DNA from: an uncultured Rhodopila sp.
Lineage (GTDB): Bacteria; Pseudomonadota; Alphaproteobacteria; Acetobacterales; Acetobacteraceae
Direction of reading: 5' to 3'
Length of the DNA: 64,000 bases
Assembly (NCBI RefSeq): GCF_903915725.1
Contig: NZ_CAIWTY010000047.1
Location: 25,411-89,410, forward strand
In this document: positions 26,629 to 34,656 of the stretch, piece after piece
Position numbering within the stretch: position 1 is the first letter of the stretch
Layout: every line of letters starts with the position of its first letter
The notes under the pieces: generated by a model
The model's input: only the letters and a program-made list of their open reading frames with translations
Told to the model about the DNA's origin: nothing
Databases searched by the model: none
Translations under genes and position numbers: made by a program

Positions 26629-27510
26629 TTACGGGGTCCATCCGTAAAAGGGGAACATCCAGCCAAGTTGATCCAGAATCATCGCATTCATCTCGGCGTC
26701 GAGGGTCGAACGCCAGTCGCCGGAAACGCCCTTGCGAAAGAACGATCCGTCCCGGGCGGCGCCCGCTTCCCGGCAGCCCGACATCGCCGCGAACGACGTC
26801 CGCGCAACGCAATCCGCCACCAAATCGGCGCCATCGGACACGCCGAGGAACCGGAACAACGCCGAGGCGGCGAACTCCGGCGCCTCGCGCATCCGCTCAT
26901 AGGTGACGATCATGCTGTCGGTCGGATATGTCTCCCGCAGCGCCAGCATGGTGCGTGCGCCCTGGTTCAGCGATGGCAGCGCGGAGCGGATGAACGCGAC
27001 CTTGGCCGCGCCTGCATCCTCCCCGGCCGCGGCCTTGTGGAAGAAGTGCCAGGCGGAGGTAAGAACATCGCGCGGGTCCCGCGCGATACCGATGAACTTC
27101 GCGCCGGGAAACAGGCGTTTCAGCCGGGCGAAGAAAAACACGTTCTCCGGCGTCTTTTCGCCGATGGCGCGGCAGGCTTTGCCGTCGCGTTGCCGCTCCA
27201 ACGCCAGCAGCACGGCCGTCGCCAGCAAAAAATCGGTATCGCCGGACTCCGGCAGCGGATAGCCACCGGTGTCGCGGAACACGCTGCCGTTCTTCGCCGC
27301 CAGCGCCTCGCGCCGGGCCGCCATCAGCGCATCCAGCGGTTCGGCGAGGTGTTTGCCGAACAGCGCCTCGCCGCGACAGGAGATCTCCGGATGGCTGTCG
27401 AGCAAAGACTGCAGCCACGTCGTGCCGGATCGTGGCGCGCCGCCAACAAAGAACACCTGCGCCTGCGCGAGCCGCGCGAGGTCCGCCTGACGGTCGATCC
27501 AGCTTTTCAT
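26629..27510 (-). CDS. PAPS-dependent sulfotransferase family protein
   Basis: About 293 aa from the ATG at 27510, which has GGTAGGG 6 nt upstream; the longer open frame runs into ccmI. The 5'-phosphosulfate loop GGAPRSGTTWLQSLLDSHPE and the 3'-phosphate-binding segment FIGIARDPRDVLTSAWHFF are both present. It would transfer sulfate from PAPS to a glycan, lipid or small molecule. It follows ccmI by 8 bp on the same strand, an unexpected pairing. Substrate unknown. Confidence 0.88.
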   Translation of the reverse strand: MKSWIDRQADLARLAQAQVFFVGGAPRSGTTWLQSLLDSHPEISCRGEALFGKHLAEPLDALMAARREALAAKNGSVFRDTGGYPLPESGDTDFLLATAVLLALERQRDGKACRAIGEKTPENVFFFARLKRLFPGAKFIGIARDPRDVLTSAWHFFHKAAAGEDAGAAKVAFIRSALPSLNQGARTMLALRETYPTDSMIVTYERMREAPEFAASALFRFLGVSDGADLVADCVARTSFAAMSGCREAGAARDGSFFRKGVSGDWRSTLDAEMNAMILDQLGWMFPFYGWTP

Positions 27511-27518
27511 CCGTGGCC

Positions 27519-28868
27519 CTACCCGCCCTGCAGCGAGTCCATCGCGGCCCTGACCATGCCGGCATTCTCGCTCTCCGCCGGCAGCCTGGCCAGCAGCCGG
27601 GTCCAGTAGCGCCTGGCGTCCGCCGGGTGCGCATCCAGCGCGGCGGCGAAACCCAGATACCACAGCACCTCCGGCTGGTCCGGCGCGATCGTCTCGATCT
27701 GCCGCAGCAGTGCCAGCGCTCGCGGCGGCAGGCTGTCGCCGGGCTTGAGACCGTCCAGCAGCCCCTCGATCGCCTGCAGCCGGATCGAGGCATCGCCCGG
27801 CAGCAGCGCAATGGCGTGGTCATAGGCGTCCGCCGCCCGGTCCCGCTGATGCAGCGCCACATAGGCACGGCCGAGGCGCATCCAGCCCTCGGCATCGGCC
27901 GGTTGGGCTTCCAGCCGCGCCGCCAGCTTCCCGGCCTTTGCGGCATCGACGCCGGCAACCGTCGCGTCGGAGACCGGGTCGGGTGCGCCAGCCGGCGTCC
28001 CCCTGGCAAGTTCCGGCATCGGCAGCCCGGCGGCCTTCGCGGCCGCCTCGATCTGATCGGCTATGGCGTCGCGCATCGCCGAGTCTTCGGGGATTTCGGC
28101 CAACATCGCCTGCATCAGCCGGATAGCCTCGCGCGGATGGCCCTCCTGCATAGCGGCGCGGGCGAGATAATAGCGCGCGATCTCGTTCTTCGGATCCGCC
28201 TTCAACGTCGCGGCGAATGCATCCCGGGCCGACGGCGTGACGATCCCGACCGCCTGCATGACCAGCATCTCGCCAAGGCCGACCTGGATATCGGGGCCGG
28301 TTGTTCCGAGCGACAGGGCGTGGCGATAGGCGTCGGCCGCCACGTCCCACCGCCGCAGGCTGCCTGACGTCCTCGCCAACTGCACCCACCGATCGGCGTT
28401 CGAGGGATCCGCCTCCAGCTTTTCCGCCAGTCGCGCCGCCGCCTTCTGCAGATCGAGAAACCGGGGCACCGGCGCGCCGCCGGGGGTAGCACCGGCCAAC
28501 GGCGGACGCGGCACGAAGACGACGTCCGAGGTCCCGGCAGGCCCGAGATAGTAATACAGTCCGAGCGCCCCGCCGGCGATAAACAGCGCGACTGTCAAGG
28601 CAGCCACGGGACTGCGGCCGGGCTTCTCCGCCGGCTCCGGGTCGCAGCCGGCGGCCAGCAGGCGGCGCTGGATTTCCAGACGGGACGCTTCCTCCGCCGC
28701 CGGGCTGACCAGGCCGCGGGCGACGTCGTGGTCGAGTTCCCGAAGCTGGTCGCGGTAGACCGCGCAATCGAACTGGCTGCGCTCCGGCACCGGCCGCGGG
28801 CGCCGCAGCAGCGGCACCAGAAGGGGCAGCAGGGCCGCGAGCACAAGGCTGCCGAGCAACAGGGCCAT
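27519..28868 (-). CDS. ccmI: Cytochrome c biogenesis protein CcmI with TPR domain
   Basis: About 449 aa. Three consecutive ATGs occur at 28874, 28871 and 28868; GAAGG abuts the first, so the third, 6 nt away, is the best start. A membrane helix at the N-terminus is followed by the CcmI cytoplasmic signature FDCAVYRDQLRELDHDVARG and EEASRLEIQRRLLA, then a second helix (about residues 95-115) and a long periplasmic TPR region. CcmI presents apocytochrome c to the heme ligation complex. No other ccm gene is nearby, so it is detached from the usual operon. It diverges from the MocR gene that controls or accompanies a multiheme cytochrome cluster. Confidence 0.9.
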   Translation of the reverse strand: MALLLGSLVLAALLPLLVPLLRRPRPVPERSQFDCAVYRDQLRELDHDVARGLVSPAAEEASRLEIQRRLLAAGCDPEPAEKPGRSPVAALTVALFIAGGALGLYYYLGPAGTSDVVFVPRPPLAGATPGGAPVPRFLDLQKAAARLAEKLEADPSNADRWVQLARTSGSLRRWDVAADAYRHALSLGTTGPDIQVGLGEMLVMQAVGIVTPSARDAFAATLKADPKNEIARYYLARAAMQEGHPREAIRLMQAMLAEIPEDSAMRDAIADQIEAAAKAAGLPMPELARGTPAGAPDPVSDATVAGVDAAKAGKLAARLEAQPADAEGWMRLGRAYVALHQRDRAADAYDHAIALLPGDASIRLQAIEGLLDGLKPGDSLPPRALALLRQIETIAPDQPEVLWYLGFAAALDAHPADARRYWTRLLARLPAESENAGMVRAAMDSLQGG

Positions 28869-29059
28869 CATCATCCTTCGTCTATCGACCGCCGATGGAG
28901 GCCGCGCCCGGGGCCGTGCCAGCCGGGCCGGGATCACAAAGCGGTTCTGGCGGGACCGGGTGGCACGTTCATTGACTTGGATCAAGGTGTTTCGGTGGCC
29001 GCGTCCCTAGGCGTGAAGCAAGTTTCTCCGGAGCGCCACCGTTCGCCGCAACAGATCGA

Positions 29060-30436
29060 ATGCCAATGCTGATCCCGCTTAAGCTTCTCCGTGACAAGCC
29101 ATTACAGCGGCAGCTTTATGAGCAGTTGCGAGCGCTGATCGTTGCCTCCCGGCTGGCGCCCGGCACGCGCATGCCATCGACACGCCTGCTGGCGGATCAA
29201 TTCTCGATTTCGCGAATAACTGTGCTGCTGACCTATGAGCGGCTGATCGCCGAGGGCTATCTGCGCACAATCCCGGCGAAAGGCACGTTCGTGCACCGGG
29301 TGCTGGCCGCCGACGGGTCCGTGCCGCGGGCGAACGACAACGCGGCGGCCGAACCGTATCCGGGGGTGGGTCGCCCCGACCCGCACCTGTTCCCGGCCGT
29401 GAAGTGGCGGACGCTGATCCGCACGGCGCTCGACAATCTGGCCGCCGATATCGGAGAGGAGCCGATTGGCAGCGATTTGGGGCTGCGGCGGGCGATATCG
29501 CGCTGGCTGTCGACCTCGCGCGGGCTGGCGGTCGAGGCGGATCAGATCATCCTGGCGCATGGCCGCCAGCACGCGCTGCACATCGCCGCGCACCTGCTGC
29601 TGCGGCCGGGCAGCCGGGCGGTGATCGAGGCGCCCGGAGACCAGGCGGTGGAGTTGATGCTTGCGGCGACGGGCGCCAACGTGGTGACCGTCCCGGTGGA
29701 TGACGACGGCATCCAGACCGATCGCCTGCCCATCGGCGCGGCGGCCCTGGCGCTGGTAACGCCGGAGCACCAGCGGCCGCTGGGTTCGGTCCTCAGCCTG
29801 CAGCGGCGGCACGAGCTGCTGACCTGGGCCGCCCGCGCCGGCGCCGCCGTGATCGAAGAGGATTCCGACGGCGAATTGCGCTACGAGGATATGGATGCGC
29901 CGCCGCTCATGAGCCTCGATCGCGACGCGATCGTCTTGCATGCGGGGGATTTCGCGGCCTCGCTGGGTCCAGGGGTGGTGCTCGGTTATCTGGCCGTGCC
30001 GCCCCGGCTTATCGGCCCGGCGCGGGCGGCGAGCCGGCACGCCGGGGCGTACGCCGGGCGGCTGGAGGCCGAGGCGCTCGCCGCGTTGATCGACGGCGGC
30101 TCCTATGCGCGGCATCTGCATGCGGTGCGGAAGATCTACCTCGCCCGGCGGGACGCGCTGATCCGGTCGCTGCGTCAGCATTTCGGCGAGACGGCGCGCA
30201 TTTCCGGCACGTCGGCCGGACTGCATCTAATCTGGACCCTGCCACCGCAGGTCCGCTCCGCCGCCACGGTGGCCGGCATGGCGAGGCGGTTGGGGCTGGA
30301 TGCGGGGCGTGTGGGGGAACGCGCCGTCTTGCTGGGTTTCGGCGCCCCCGCGGAGCGTCAGATCGAAGTCGCGGTCGGCAGGTTGGCGGATGCTTTGGGT
30401 GGTGCGGGTGACGGCAAGGCGTTTTCCGGCGATTGA
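29060..30436 (+). CDS. MocR/GntR-family regulator with degenerate aminotransferase domain
   Basis: This 458-aa regulator has an N-terminal winged helix (RQLYEQLRALIVASRLAPGT, SRITVLLTYERLIAEGYL) and a C-terminal fold-type I aminotransferase-like domain (about residues 105-450) as in PdxR/TauR. The domain has lost cofactor residues: the usual GTFSK with the PLP lysine is GDFAA here (Ala at 300), and the usual DDYDSEFRY is EEDSDGELRY, losing the tyrosine. It may sense a ligand without PLP. It lies just upstream of NapE/NapC/heme-protein genes on the same strand and diverges from ccmI, so those are plausible targets. Confidence 0.88.
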   Translation: MPMLIPLKLLRDKPLQRQLYEQLRALIVASRLAPGTRMPSTRLLADQFSISRITVLLTYERLIAEGYLRTIPAKGTFVHRVLAADGSVPRANDNAAAEPYPGVGRPDPHLFPAVKWRTLIRTALDNLAADIGEEPIGSDLGLRRAISRWLSTSRGLAVEADQIILAHGRQHALHIAAHLLLRPGSRAVIEAPGDQAVELMLAATGANVVTVPVDDDGIQTDRLPIGAAALALVTPEHQRPLGSVLSLQRRHELLTWAARAGAAVIEEDSDGELRYEDMDAPPLMSLDRDAIVLHAGDFAASLGPGVVLGYLAVPPRLIGPARAASRHAGAYAGRLEAEALAALIDGGSYARHLHAVRKIYLARRDALIRSLRQHFGETARISGTSAGLHLIWTLPPQVRSAATVAGMARRLGLDAGRVGERAVLLGFGAPAERQIEVAVGRLADALGGAGDGKAFSGD

Positions 30437-30554
30437 GGGCCTGGCGTGCCGCTGCCTACGACCTCTTGGTGCTTGATATCGCAGGACGCCGGGCCTAGGC
30501 ATCGGCGACAGATCGCGCGGGATTGATCTCCCTCCGGTCAGCGCGGAAGGTGCC

Positions 30555-30716
30555 ATGCAAGCAGATGCGGCGGAACCTCGGAAATGGCGGGAAGCCGTCA
30601 TGTTCCTTTTCTTGTCCGTCATGGCGTGGCCGGTGATCGCGGGCGGCTTTGTCGCGGCGTACGGGTTGGCGTGGTGGGTGTATTTCATTTTCGCCGGCCC
30701 GCCGGGACCGCATTGA
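30555..30716 (+). CDS. napE: NapE/TorE-type small membrane protein
   Basis: A 53-aa single-helix protein, too short to stand out in gene calling. The N-terminal charged part PRKWREAVMFLFLSVMAWPV, the helix AGGFVAAYGLAWWVYFIF and the ending AGPPGPH are the pattern of NapE/TorE proteins that accompany periplasmic nitrate or TMAO reductase cytochromes. It is followed 6 bp later by the tetraheme NapC/NirT gene, which supports the call. GGAAGG lies just upstream of the ATG. Its exact role is unknown in the family. Confidence 0.85.
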   Translation: MQADAAEPRKWREAVMFLFLSVMAWPVIAGGFVAAYGLAWWVYFIFAGPPGPH

Positions 30717-30722
30717 GGCCGG

Positions 30723-31397
30723 ATGTCCGCCCCCTCCCCGCCGCCTGGCCGCTGGTCGTGGCTGACCGGCAATGTCTGGTTTCGCACGGCGACGCGGCCA
30801 TCAGTGCATTTCAGCCTGCTGTTCCTGACCCTGGGCGGGTTCGTCGCGGGGGTAGCGTTCTGGGGCGGCTTCAATACCGCGATGGAAGCCGCCAATACCG
30901 AATCGTTCTGTATCAGTTGTCACGAGATGCGGGACAACGTTTACCAGGAACTGCAGGGCACGATCCATTGGACCAATCGCTCCGGCGTGCGGGCCACCTG
31001 CCCGGACTGCCACACGCCGCATCCCTGGACCCTGAAGATCGCCCGCAAGATGCAGGCGTCGAAGGAGGTCTGGGCCAAGCTGTTCGGCGCGATCGATACG
31101 CGCCGGAAATTCCTCGACCAGCGCACGCTGATGGCGCAGCGGGAATGGGCGCGCATGACCGCCAACAACTCGGCTGAATGCCGCAACTGCCACAGCGCGC
31201 AATCGATGGATTTGTCCAGGCAGCAGCCGCGCGCCGCCGCGGTGCATCAGGCGCGGCTGCTGACCGGGGAGCGAACCTGCATCGACTGCCACAAGGGCAT
31301 CGCGCATCTGCTGCCGAAACCGCCGAAAACGGACGAGATCGAGGGTTTCGATGATGACGAAAGCGCCCCGCCGATGCCCGAACTGACCGGGCCGTGA
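30723..31397 (+). CDS. napC: NapC/NirT-family tetraheme cytochrome c, quinol dehydrogenase
   Basis: 224 aa with one N-terminal membrane anchor (about residues 30-50) and four CxxCH heme sites: C63-H67 (CISCH), C93-H97 (CPDCH), C153-H157 (CRNCH) and C186-H190 (CIDCH). The spacing and the [18 protein letters not shown] segment are typical of NapC/NirT/TorC proteins, which oxidise membrane quinol and pass electrons to a periplasmic reductase. It is sandwiched between napE and an ethylbenzene-dehydrogenase-type heme protein. No napA, torA or nirS is present, so the final acceptor is unknown. Confidence 0.95.
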   Translation: MSAPSPPPGRWSWLTGNVWFRTATRPSVHFSLLFLTLGGFVAGVAFWGGFNTAMEAANTESFCISCHEMRDNVYQELQGTIHWTNRSGVRATCPDCHTPHPWTLKIARKMQASKEVWAKLFGAIDTRRKFLDQRTLMAQREWARMTANNSAECRNCHSAQSMDLSRQQPRAAAVHQARLLTGERTCIDCHKGIAHLLPKPPKTDEIEGFDDDESAPPMPELTGP

Positions 31398-31428
31398 TGA
31401 ACTGCATGCCACAAATCAGGACCGATCA

Positions 31429-32406
31429 ATGACTTTCGCATTCAAACTGTTCGCCGCCGCCTCGGGTCTGGCCGCCGTTCTAAGCGCCGCGCCGTCGCGG
31501 GCGGCCGGGATCGACTGGACAGGCGTCAGCGGCAAGGAAATCGTTCTGTTCTACCCCGGCCAGTCGTCCTGGGAATGGTCGCTGACGAAGTCCGCGATGT
31601 CCGGCGCGAAGGAGTTTACCGAGGGCAAGAACTGCGACGACTGCCATATCGGTGAAGAAAAGACCATGGGGCCGCAAATCGCCTCCGGCCAGCCGCGGGT
31701 GTTCAAGGACGGCACCAAGCCGGCGATCGAACCGGCACCGATTGCCGGCAAACGCGGCTATATTCCGGCCACGGTGAAGTTTGCCAACGACGGCACCAAT
31801 CTTTACGTGCACATCGAGTTTTCCGAGGGCGCGCAGCCGGATGCAAAGCAGGACCCGCAATACGCCACCAAGGTGACGGTGCTGTTCAACGACGGCGGCG
31901 TGCCGGAGGCAAACCGTGGCGGTTGCTTCGCCGCCTGCCACGACGATTCGAACGGCATGCCGTCCGCCAAGGGCGCCACCCGTACGATGTATCTGCCGAA
32001 GACGCGGCTGAAAATGACCCGCCAGGGCGGCGGCGACACGCTGAAACCGGCGGAGGATCTGGCGAAGCTACGCGCCGATGGCTATGTGCTGGACTTCTGG
32101 GAGGCCAAGCTGAACCCCGGTGCCGCGCCGGTGGCCGTCAATGGCTCGATCTTCGACAAGCGCGAGGAAACCACACCCACCGTGGTGACGGCCGAGGCAA
32201 CTCAGTCGGATGGCGTCTGGGCGGTGACCATGAGCCGCAAGCTGGACGCCGGCCCGGGGTTCAAGAGTTTCACCGATACCGGGCGCTATACCGTATCGGT
32301 GGCGATACACGCCGGCCACACGGCGCACCGATACCACTATGTGTCATTCGAGCGGACGCTGCGGATCAATGCCGGTTCGGCGGATTTCGTGGCTGTAAAG
32401 CAGTAG
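31429..32406 (+). CDS. Periplasmic ethylbenzene-dehydrogenase-type heme-binding protein
   Basis: 325 aa with signal peptide 1-26 (ending SRAAG). It resembles the gamma-subunit (EB_dh, cytochrome c-552/DMSO-reductase-like heme-binding) family. A standard heme site CDDCH (C69-H73) lies near the N-terminus. A second cysteine pair followed by histidine, CFAACH (C166, C170, H171), has the unusual CxxxCH spacing. The remaining sequence is a beta-rich domain (GYIPATVKFANDGTNLYVHI; GRYTVSVAIHAGHTAHRYHY). It is 31 bp downstream of napC and is likely its direct electron partner. A catalytic molybdenum subunit is missing, so the overall reaction is unknown. Confidence 0.85.
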   Translation: MTFAFKLFAAASGLAAVLSAAPSRAAGIDWTGVSGKEIVLFYPGQSSWEWSLTKSAMSGAKEFTEGKNCDDCHIGEEKTMGPQIASGQPRVFKDGTKPAIEPAPIAGKRGYIPATVKFANDGTNLYVHIEFSEGAQPDAKQDPQYATKVTVLFNDGGVPEANRGGCFAACHDDSNGMPSAKGATRTMYLPKTRLKMTRQGGGDTLKPAEDLAKLRADGYVLDFWEAKLNPGAAPVAVNGSIFDKREETTPTVVTAEATQSDGVWAVTMSRKLDAGPGFKSFTDTGRYTVSVAIHAGHTAHRYHYVSFERTLRINAGSADFVAVKQ

Positions 32407-32422
32407 AACGTCCCCCGCCGGA

Positions 32423-33190
32423 TTAAAGGGATCCCTTGCGGGCATCGAGCAGTTCAAGCCGCGCGAACCCGTAAACGTCCTGATGATTGTCCCAGCCCTT
32501 TTCCTGGAACGATATCTGCACGAACGACTCGTCAGCCAGCATGCGGCGCTGGAACCAGTCCGGACGGATCATCGTCACACCATAGTCCTGCTGTCCCGGA
32601 TACTCGGCAAAACCGTAGCCATCGGCATGCAGACCGAGGACGATCCGCGCCCAGCGATCACGGTCGATGCCGTAAGGTTGCGCGTCCGGCTCGGCCGCGG
32701 ATCGCATGTCGGAGTAGCGTCCCTGGGACGTGAATATCAGCATGCCGTTCGGCCGGACGGCCGCCGCGACCGTGGCCAGGACCGCTTCGGTTATGACAGC
32801 CGGCAGGTGGGTGAACACGGAACCCAGCCACACCAGATCGAAACTGCCCGGCGGCGGTTCGGCTATCGCGCGGCATCCAAAATGTTCCACGCACCAGTCA
32901 ACCCCCGTGGAGTCGTAGTCGCAGACGGCGATCTCCGCATCGGGGAAGGCTTTGCGCAGGTAGCGGGTGACCCGCCCATGACCGCAACCGAAATCGAGGA
33001 TGCGGCCGATCGGCGTGTCGCCGCCGAAATATTCGCAGCGCGCCAGCAACGCCGTCAGCATCACGCGCGTCGCCGATCGGCCCACGCCATAGTAATGTTC
33101 GGCGAAGTCGGGATGATACATCAGGTCGTTCGGGGCTATCGCCCGCGATACTTCCAGCGCCCGGATTTTTTCGATCAGTCCGTCCAGCAT
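32423..33190 (-). CDS. SAM-dependent class I methyltransferase
   Basis: About 255 aa starting MLDGLIEKIRALEVSRA, with GGGGA 6 nt before the ATG at 33190. SAM-binding motif I, ILDFGCGHGRVTRYLRKAFP, is followed by IAVCDYDSTGVDWCVEH and the post-motif FDLVWLGSVFTHLP. The target is unknown. It converges on the heme-protein gene and is divergent from rplM; a 235-bp region with inverted repeats separates it from rplM. Confidence 0.85.
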   Translation of the reverse strand: MLDGLIEKIRALEVSRAIAPNDLMYHPDFAEHYYGVGRSATRVMLTALLARCEYFGGDTPIGRILDFGCGHGRVTRYLRKAFPDAEIAVCDYDSTGVDWCVEHFGCRAIAEPPPGSFDLVWLGSVFTHLPAVITEAVLATVAAAVRPNGMLIFTSQGRYSDMRSAAEPDAQPYGIDRDRWARIVLGLHADGYGFAEYPGQQDYGVTMIRPDWFQRRMLADESFVQISFQEKGWDNHQDVYGFARLELLDARKGSL

Positions 33191-33334
33191 CCTGTTCCCC
33201 GGCAGTCTCAGCCGGCACAGTATGATGACCGGTCTCGATCGTGTCATCATCTACCTTGGCGCGGTCTATGATGCTCGCCTCATCCGGCGACGGTCCGTCA
33301 ACCCGACGGCGGGTCGCACGGCCAGCCGACTGGC

Positions 33335-33354
33335 TGTGGTATCATAATACCACA
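33335..33354. promoter_or_regulatory. Perfect palindromic operator candidate upstream of rplM
   Basis: TGTGGTAT-CATA-ATACCACA: 8-bp arms match exactly around a 4-nt centre, 70 bp before the rplM start. A second inverted repeat, CAGCC-GACT-GGCTG, abuts it at 33323-33336. The TGGTAT..ATACCA form is like GntR-type operators. Which gene it controls is unclear; it lies between rplM and the divergent methyltransferase. Confidence 0.6.
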
Positions 33355-33424
33355 CAAGAAAACCGCTTGACCGCCAAGGGTTCCGACGCCATAACCCGCG
33401 CCTTCTGAATAACCGGACCCTCAC

Positions 33425-33892
33425 ATGCTCAAGACAACCGCCTCTCTGAAACCCTCGGAGGTGACGAAGAACTGGGTGCTGATCGACGCCGAAGGCATCG
33501 TGCTCGGCCGCCTCGCCGTCGTCATCGCCACCCACCTGCGCGGCAAGCACAAGCCGCAGTTCACCCCGCATGTCGATTGCGGCGACAACGTCGTGGTGGT
33601 CAACGCCGCCAAGGTGAAGGTGACGGGCAACAAGCTCGACCAGTCGGTGTTCTACTACCACACCGGCTATGCCGGCGGGATCAAGGGCCGCACCATCCGC
33701 CAGCGGCTCGAATCCAAGCATCCCGAGCTGGTGCTGGAGAAAGCGGTCGAGCGGATGATCACCCGCGGCCCGCTGCAGCGCAAGCAGATGAAGCACCTGC
33801 ATATCTATGCCGGGGCCGAGCATCCGCATGACGGCCAGCAGCCGAAGACGCTGGACGTCGCCGCGCTGAATCCGAAGAACAAGAGGGGCTGA
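33425..33892 (+). CDS. rplM: 50S ribosomal protein L13
   Basis: This 155-aa L13 is a full-length early-assembly protein of the large subunit. Diagnostic stretches: [60 protein letters not shown], and the ending [13 protein letters not shown]. It is followed 4 bp later by rpsI, the universal rplM-rpsI operon, with a perfect terminator after rpsI. Confidence 0.98.
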   Translation: MLKTTASLKPSEVTKNWVLIDAEGIVLGRLAVVIATHLRGKHKPQFTPHVDCGDNVVVVNAAKVKVTGNKLDQSVFYYHTGYAGGIKGRTIRQRLESKHPELVLEKAVERMITRGPLQRKQMKHLHIYAGAEHPHDGQQPKTLDVAALNPKNKRG

Positions 33893-33896
33893 TTCG

Positions 33897-34430
33897 ATGT
33901 CTGGAACTCAAACCGGCACCCTGGCCGATCTGAAGGAAGCGCTCGCGGCACGGCAGGCCGATGAGTCCGGGAGCACCGCGACCGGCGTTACCTCGCAGTT
34001 GCTCGCCTCGACCCAGCCGCACCGGGAGCCGAAGCGCGACGAACTCGGACGCTCCTACGCCACCGGACGCCGCAAGGAATCCACCGCGCGCGTATGGATC
34101 AAGCCGGGCAAGGGCGAGATCACCGTCAACGGCAAGAAGGTTGTGCAGTATTTCGCCCGCCCGGTGCTGCGGATGCTGCTGACCCAGCCGTTCCTGGTGG
34201 CGGACCGCTACAACCAGTTCGACGTCTATTGCACGGTGACCGGCGGCGGGCTGTCCGGCCAGGCCGGCGCGGTGCGGCACGGCATCAGCCGCGCGCTAAC
34301 GTATTATGAGCCCGAATTGCGCAGCATCCTGAAGGTGGCCGGGTTCCTGACCCGCGACTCCCGCGCGGTGGAACGCAAGAAGTACGGCAAGGCGAAGGCA
34401 CGCCGGAGCTTCCAGTTCAGCAAGCGCTGA
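33897..34430 (+). CDS. rpsI: 30S ribosomal protein S9
   Basis: 177 aa, longer than the usual 130. The S9 core begins near residue 48 ([20 protein letters not shown]) and ends in the invariant [17 protein letters not shown] tail that reaches the decoding centre. The extra N-terminal segment of about 47 residues is low-complexity; such extensions are common in alphaproteobacterial S9. The gene follows rplM by 4 bp and ends 22 bp before a perfect terminator hairpin. Confidence 0.98.
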   Translation: MSGTQTGTLADLKEALAARQADESGSTATGVTSQLLASTQPHREPKRDELGRSYATGRRKESTARVWIKPGKGEITVNGKKVVQYFARPVLRMLLTQPFLVADRYNQFDVYCTVTGGGLSGQAGAVRHGISRALTYYEPELRSILKVAGFLTRDSRAVERKKYGKAKARRSFQFSKR

Positions 34431-34452
34431 TCCGGGCTTCCGGACGTCCATA

Positions 34453-34488
34453 CAAAACGGCCGCTTCCTTGGGGAAGCGGCCGTTTTG
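34453..34488 (+). terminator. Intrinsic terminator of rplM-rpsI
   Basis: A perfect 16-bp stem, CAAAACGGCCGCTTCC (34453-34468) and its complement (34473-34488), around the loop TTGG. The A-run on the left arm gives a T-run on the right, so it can work in both directions. Confidence 0.93.
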
Positions 34489-34656
34489 CTGTCGGACCGC
34501 CGCCCCGCGTACGGTTCACGATTTCTTGTTCGCGTCCGGCTCTGCCGGGCCGAACGCAGTTCGCTTCACCCTCCACATCCGGCGCGGCGTTAAGGGATTC
34601 TTCATCTTTTCTCGTTAACGAGGTGGGCAGTCGCCCACTCGTTCAAAGGATGCCGG

